Assembly (NCBI GenBank): GCA_030754805.1
Contig: JASLZO010000070.1
Span: 1-6,355, forward strand
Direction: 5' to 3'
Source of the DNA: Dehalococcoidia bacterium
Lineage (GTDB): Bacteria > Chloroflexota > Dehalococcoidia > UBA6926
Length of the DNA stretch: 6,355 nt
Shown: in pieces, positions 6,296 to 6,355 of the stretch
How the letters are laid out: each line of letters begins with the position of its first letter
Numbering within the stretch: the stretch's first letter is position 1
Position numbers and translations under genes: made by a program
Notes under the pieces: model-generated
The model's database searches: none
What the model was told of the DNA's origin: nothing
What the model saw: only the letters and a program-made list of their open reading frames with translations

Positions 6296-6355
6296 TTACA
6301 CGAACCATACGACGTAGAGCGCGATTAATCCAAAGAAGGCGGGCCCACTGGGCCC
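6296..6355 (-). CDS. C-terminal end of a probable membrane protein (partial)
   Basis: On the minus strand an open frame enters at the right edge and ends with TAA at 6298-6296. The 19 visible residues include PAFFGLIALYVVWFV, a continuous hydrophobic run typical of a final transmembrane helix ending at the C-terminus. The 9-bp gap to the queA start fits an operon. It is too short to identify the protein. Of the other two frames on this strand, one hits a stop within this stretch and the other encodes a basic, non-hydrophobic sequence. The call therefore rests on hydrophobicity and spacing only. Confidence 0.45.
   Translation of the reverse strand, partial: GPSGPAFFGLIALYVVWFV

Noticed and set aside
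6302..6333. Promoter for queA (TTGGAT, 18 bp, TATGGT)
   Set aside because: Only 3 of 6 and 4 of 6 consensus matches, and it would sit inside the upstream coding frame; too weak to report.
6341..6355. GGGCCCACTGGGCCC inverted repeat as a terminator
   Set aside because: It lies within the apparent C-terminal coding frame at the edge and is truncated by the window; no T-run adjoins the stem on the minus strand.

Overview
The window looks like chromosomal DNA from a free-living bacterium of moderately high GC content. Everything recognisable lies on the minus strand and reads from high to low coordinates. The best taxonomic guess is Chloroflexota, of the Dehalococcoidia or SAR202 type. That is inference, from a 23S rRNA gene with no 16S beside it, a non-proteobacterial helix layout in its 5' domain, an EF-P with arginine at its tip, and the gene order. 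No database search was possible.

Layout, in direction of transcription. The right edge (6355 to 6296) holds the last 19 codons of an unidentified protein ending in a hydrophobic segment. After 9 bp comes queA (queuosine tRNA modification). A 136-bp gap with a strong hairpin and a likely promoter leads to aroQ (type II dehydroquinase). The aroQ stop overlaps by one base the GTG start of an M24 (Xaa-Pro type) peptidase, and efp (elongation factor P) follows. Next come a 110-aa three-helix membrane protein, a compact PHP-domain phosphoesterase and an M20-family metallopeptidase, separated by gaps of only about 30 bp. The adjacency aroQ - M24 peptidase - efp is also known from Bacillus and relatives. 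The rest looks like a lineage-specific extension of that cluster.

Below the peptidase gene a 192-bp spacer leads into 23S rRNA, which runs off the left edge after about 597 nt. The spacer carries a near-consensus sigma70 promoter (TTGACG, 17 bp, TATACT), a leader hairpin and a boxA-like antitermination element. No 16S gene or spacer tRNA lies within the 5.7 kb upstream, so the 23S gene appears to be transcribed on its own.

The protein genes are mostly housekeeping: tRNA modification, shikimate pathway, translation of polyproline, and peptide and nucleotide or phosphoester turnover. I found no mobile element, CRISPR array, phage gene or defence system, and no gene-free stretch over 300 bp. 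The points most worth a second look are the unlinked 23S with its own leader, the Arg-tipped EF-P, the nearly leaderless aroQ, and the uncharacterised small membrane protein next to efp.
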